This document shows positions 6,641-8,432 of a stretch of 8,432 nucleotides of DNA, in pieces. This DNA comes from Gemmatimonadota bacterium (GTDB taxonomy: Bacteria > Gemmatimonadota > Gemmatimonadetes > Gemmatimonadales > GWC2-71-9), in contig JAPULP010000370.1 in the NCBI GenBank assembly GCA_027294815.1, forward strand, positions 1 to 8,432, read 5' to 3'. Position numbers and translations under genes: made by a program. The notes beneath the pieces are model-generated. The model made no database searches. It saw only the letters and a list, made by a program, of their open reading frames with translations, and had not been told where the DNA came from. How positions within the stretch are numbered: the stretch's first letter is position 1; every line of letters begins with the position of its first letter.

Positions 6641-7324
6641 GTGAATCGTGCCAAGACATACGGAGCCACCGCCGCTGCGCTGGTGCTAGCAGCTCTCATG
6701 GTAGCGGCCTGGGTGCGCACGCCCGCCACTGACGAAGTCGCGGCGCCGTTAGCGTCAGCGGCCCGGCAGCCGGCGGACCCAATGATAGAGGCGCGGACGA
6801 AGGGCTCCGACGACGCTCCCATCACGGTCTACGAAATGAGCGACTTCCAGTGTCCGGTCTGCCTGGCGTTTTTCAACGACTATTGGCCGACGATTGAGAA
6901 AGACTACGTCGAAACCGGCAAGGTGAAGTTCACGTTCCTGAACCTTCCGCTCATCTCGATTCATCCGAATGCTGCGGAGGCGCACGAGTACGCGATGTGC
7001 GCCGCGGCCCAGGACCAGTTTTGGGACATGCACGACCGGCTGTTCGAGACTCAGGAAGCGTGGTCCCCGATGGGAGATCCGACGCCTCATTTCATCAGCC
7101 TGACCGAGCAGTTAAAGCTGGATCAAACCGCGTTCAGGCAGTGCATCGAGAGCGGTGCGGTGCGGAGCGTCATTGCGGGTGAAGTCCAAATGGCTTTCCA
7201 AAACCGCTTGACCGGCACACCGACATTCATCATCGAGGACCAGGCGGTGAAGGGCCTTGTGGACCTCGACGTCTGGCGAATGATTCTGGACTCGCTCTAT
7301 ACGGATAAGACGGCTGGAAGCTAG
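6641..7324 (+). CDS. DsbA-like thiol:disulfide oxidoreductase (thioredoxin_4 type), membrane-anchored or exported
   Basis: The 227-residue product has an N-terminal signal or anchor helix (about 8-25, GATAAALVLAALMVAAWV), a flexible linker, then a DsbA/BdbD-style thioredoxin fold from about residue 55. The active site is FQCPVC, giving C71 and C74 with Pro-Val between them. The cis-proline loop is TGTPT with P194 before a beta strand (FIIED). Two further cysteines, C120 and C168, may form a structural disulfide. Such proteins oxidise or shuffle disulfides in exported proteins. No DsbB or VKOR partner gene is visible nearby. GTG 6641 is chosen because AAAAGGA (6626-6632) sits 8 nt upstream and the signal helix begins directly after it. 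The open frame reaches back to 6530 but that part overlaps the lipoprotein gene. The 85-bp gap before it (6556-6640) shows no clear promoter or terminator. Confidence 0.92.
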   Translation: MNRAKTYGATAAALVLAALMVAAWVRTPATDEVAAPLASAARQPADPMIEARTKGSDDAPITVYEMSDFQCPVCLAFFNDYWPTIEKDYVETGKVKFTFLNLPLISIHPNAAEAHEYAMCAAAQDQFWDMHDRLFETQEAWSPMGDPTPHFISLTEQLKLDQTAFRQCIESGAVRSVIAGEVQMAFQNRLTGTPTFIIEDQAVKGLVDLDVWRMILDSLYTDKTAGS

Positions 7325-7325
7325 G

Positions 7326-7412
7326 AGGGGGCGGGGAGCAGGGAGCGGGGAGCGGGCCACCCAACCCCACCCTAACTGGGGGTGGCCGGGTTGGGCCTGC
7401 TCCCCGCTCCTT
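7326..7412. repeat. G-rich 7-bp repeat array with inverted copy, between convergent genes
   Basis: Four in-register heptamers run at 7326-7353: AGGGGGC, GGGGAGC, AGGGAGC and GGGGAGC. Inverted units follow at 7399-7412 (GCTCCCC, GCTCCTT). Two alternative long pairings exist. One is 7331-7342 with 7396-7407 (12 bp perfect, extendable to 17 bp with two G-T pairs). The other is 7342-7356 with 7396-7410 (15 bp with one G-T pair). Inner arms CCCAACCC (7360-7367) and GGGTTGGG (7388-7395) continue the second. The element fills nearly all of the 90 bp between the dsbA-like and CPBP stops. It could form a large hairpin that ends or protects transcripts from both sides, but it has no T tract on either strand. 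Confidence 0.85.
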
Positions 7413-7414
7413 AA

Positions 7415-8149
7415 TCACCCCATCAGTGCTATCCCCACATCGTAAAGCGCGTGACTCCACGCCACGATTCCAAAACCGCGCGCAACGTAGAGGCCGCTCA
7501 ACACGAGGCCGGCGACCGCCCGAAACGTAAAGGAGCCGAGCGTCAGGGTGTCGCCAAGTGGCCCGACGTAGTGAAACCCACTGAAGATCAGGGCGCTGCC
7601 GAGTATCGCCACCCCGACTGCAACAGGCTTGCGCCACCCGAGCCACAACCCGAAAGCGACCAACCCCGACACCAGTAGGACTCGAAACAGTAATTCTTCG
7701 TAGAGGCCGGCTCCCAACGACACGACCAGTTGGGAACCGAACGTCAGCTGACCGAAACTTCCCTCTTGCACCAGCGCCAACTGCCCCGAGAGAAGCAGCG
7801 ACGCGAGCGTGGAAACCACCGTTCCGAGTACGGCGGCGTAGACGAGGCTCTCGGCCAACATCAGGCCGATGTACGACATCTGTAGCCGACCGGGATGTTT
7901 GCGACAATCCCGGAACACCAACCAGGAACCGATGCCCAAGAGCACCACACCAAAAACCGCCACCCCGCTCTTGCCACCCAGGCCGAAAAACAAGGTCTTG
8001 AGCAGCACGTCGGCACCGTTGCGAACGCCGGCGGCGTCCGATTGCGACATGGCCGCCGCAAGTCCCTCATATAGCAAAAGCAGCGGGAGCGCGAACGTGA
8101 TGCTGTATCGCGGTTGCCTCGTTGCTTTGAAATAGTCAGACAATTGCAT
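7415..8149 (-). CDS. CPBP-family intramembrane glutamic-type protease (CAAX/Abi protease-like)
   Basis: The 244-residue protein is very hydrophobic, with roughly six to eight membrane segments. The first lies at about 16-33; others lie at about 62-80, 95-120, 137-165, 175-195 and 205-232. It carries the CPBP signatures in order: YEELLFR gives E151, E152 and R156; FSGFH gives F189 and H193; HALYD gives H233 with D237 in the position often held by Asn. Family members include eukaryotic CAAX proteases (Rce1), bacterial bacteriocin-immunity proteins and proteases of unknown substrate; none of these roles can be assigned here. The gene is convergent with the dsbA-like gene and divergent from the waaA-like gene. 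Its ATG has no obvious Shine-Dalgarno: the upstream bases are the 7-bp repeat array, starting 2 bp away. It is a single gene on the opposite strand, flanked on both sides by repeats. Confidence 0.9.
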   Translation of the reverse strand: MQLSDYFKATRQPRYSITFALPLLLLYEGLAAAMSQSDAAGVRNGADVLLKTLFFGLGGKSGVAVFGVVLLGIGSWLVFRDCRKHPGRLQMSYIGLMLAESLVYAAVLGTVVSTLASLLLSGQLALVQEGSFGQLTFGSQLVVSLGAGLYEELLFRVLLVSGLVAFGLWLGWRKPVAVGVAILGSALIFSGFHYVGPLGDTLTLGSFTFRAVAGLVLSGLYVARGFGIVAWSHALYDVGIALMG

Positions 8150-8151
8150 AT

Positions 8152-8214
8152 AGGTTTTGGGTTGCAGGTTTCAGGTTTTAGGTTTCAGGTTACTGGTTAA
8201 AGGTTACAGCCTAC
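8152..8214. repeat. 7-bp tandem repeat array, left arm (AGGTTTC type)
   Basis: Nine consecutive 7-bp units stay in register from 8152 to 8214. They read AGGTTTT, GGGTTGC, AGGTTTC, AGGTTTT, AGGTTTC, AGGTTAC, TGGTTAA, AGGTTAC and AGCCTAC. The best copies are in the middle and the ends have drifted. The array begins 2 bp from the CPBP start codon, so it must form the 5' leader of that gene if transcription starts upstream. Confidence 0.88.
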
Positions 8215-8243
8215 AGATTTGGGGTGCTGGGAAGTTCAGACTA

Positions 8244-8271
8244 ACACCTGACACCTGACACCTGACACCCG
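8244..8271. repeat. 7-bp tandem repeat array, right arm (inverted, ACACCTG type)
   Basis: Three exact copies of ACACCTG (8244-8250, 8251-8257, 8258-8264) and one ACACCCG (8265-8271) lie head to tail. Read on the other strand the unit is AGGTGTC (rotated), one base from AGGTTTC of the left arm, so the two arrays form an inverted pair around a 29-bp non-repeat centre (8215-8243). The array ends 6 bp before the ATG of the waaA-like gene. Confidence 0.9.
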
Positions 8272-8277
8272 TACTCA

Positions 8278-8432
8278 ATGATTCTCCCCTACCGGCTCGC
8301 TTCCAAACTATTCCATCTTCTTCCGCTGCCGCCAGGCAAGACCGCCGAAAGCCGCGCGGGGCGTTTGGCTGCCACTGCACGTTGGATGCAGTGGGGTCGC
8401 GATTCGCGTTCGGATCACCAACTCGTTTGGTT
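8278..8432 (+). CDS. waaA: Probable 3-deoxy-D-manno-octulosonic acid transferase, N-terminal fragment (3' end outside window)
   Basis: An open frame from ATG 8278 runs off the window after 51 complete codons. It begins MILPYRLASKLFHLLPLPPG and ends with a DHQLVW segment. The opening YRLA with a hydrophobic stretch, a basic GRLAATARW helix, then a strand reading LVW is how WaaA/KdtA proteins start; in that family the next residues are a HAPSVGE-like block, which would fall just outside. WaaA adds Kdo sugars to lipid A at the inner membrane's cytoplasmic face. No Shine-Dalgarno is visible before this ATG, since the repeat array ends 6 bp upstream. The identification rests on a short, weakly conserved region. 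Another hydrophobic N-terminus remains possible, and a later start is not excluded. Confidence 0.5.
   Translation, partial: MILPYRLASKLFHLLPLPPGKTAESRAGRLAATARWMQWGRDSRSDHQLVW

Noticed and set aside
7326..7412. Classic bidirectional intrinsic terminator
   Set aside because: The hairpin is long but no T tract follows on either strand, so it is recorded as a repeat with possible 3'-end function.
7230..7907. Minus-strand 225-residue open frame across the end of the dsbA-like gene and the CPBP gene
   Set aside because: It is arginine-rich and overlaps two well-supported genes and the G-rich repeat; its composition is that of an out-of-frame shadow.
8152..8271. CRISPR array
   Set aside because: The units are 7 bp, directly abutting with no spacers, and no cas genes are present.
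8372..8394. Perfect 8-bp inverted repeat CCACTGCA / TGCAGTGG with a 7-nt loop
   Set aside because: It falls inside the waaA-like coding frame, has no T tract, and a stem of this size arises by chance; no partner site was seen.
8308..8430. Minus-strand open frame at the window end, ending in FGGLAWRQRKKME, as a C-terminal fragment of another gene
   Set aside because: The + strand frame over the same bases has a start at 8278 and a WaaA-like beginning, and no recognisable family fits the minus-strand reading. It is kept only as an alternative if the waaA call fails.

Overview
The window is high-GC bacterial chromosome, with five confident complete genes, one gene cut off at each edge, one complete but unfamiliar lipoprotein gene and one membrane protease gene on the opposite strand. 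Gene content points to a diderm (LPS-type) bacterium. The gene order dnaE-accA-ricT-metG, the many GTG/TTG starts and the style of the M23 peptidase and DsbA-like proteins suggest Gemmatimonadota or a relative. That placement is inference from protein appearance, not a database match.

Region 1-4653 is a tightly packed + strand housekeeping operon. It holds the 3' end of dnaE (replicative polymerase alpha subunit), accA (acetyl-CoA carboxylase carboxyltransferase alpha), a PSP1/RicT-family gene and metG (methionyl-tRNA synthetase). Spacings are 4 bp, then a probable overlap, then an 11-bp overlap, so translational coupling is likely throughout. The ricT-like gene has no ATG, GTG or TTG start near accA's end; a CTG with a good Shine-Dalgarno is the best candidate.

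Region 4654-7324 is a + strand cell-envelope group. It starts with a 196-bp gap (weak promoter candidate), then a membrane-anchored M23 peptidase and a predicted lipoprotein of unknown function starting 2 bp after it. An intrinsic terminator lies inside the lipoprotein's signal-peptide codons. A DsbA-like exported thiol oxidoreductase follows. These genes act at or beyond the inner membrane: peptidoglycan cutting, an unknown lipoprotein role, and disulfide chemistry.

Region 7325-8432 holds a CPBP-family intramembrane protease gene on the - strand, convergent with the dsbA-like gene and divergent from a + strand gene cut off at the window end that looks like the start of waaA (Kdo transferase). 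Both flanks of the CPBP gene carry inverted arrays of 7-bp repeats: a G-rich family between the convergent stops (7326-7412), and an AGGTTTC/AGGTGTC family filling the divergent intergenic region (8152-8271). These arrays are the most unusual feature here. I do not see a new defence or mobile system; most of the window is ordinary core genome.
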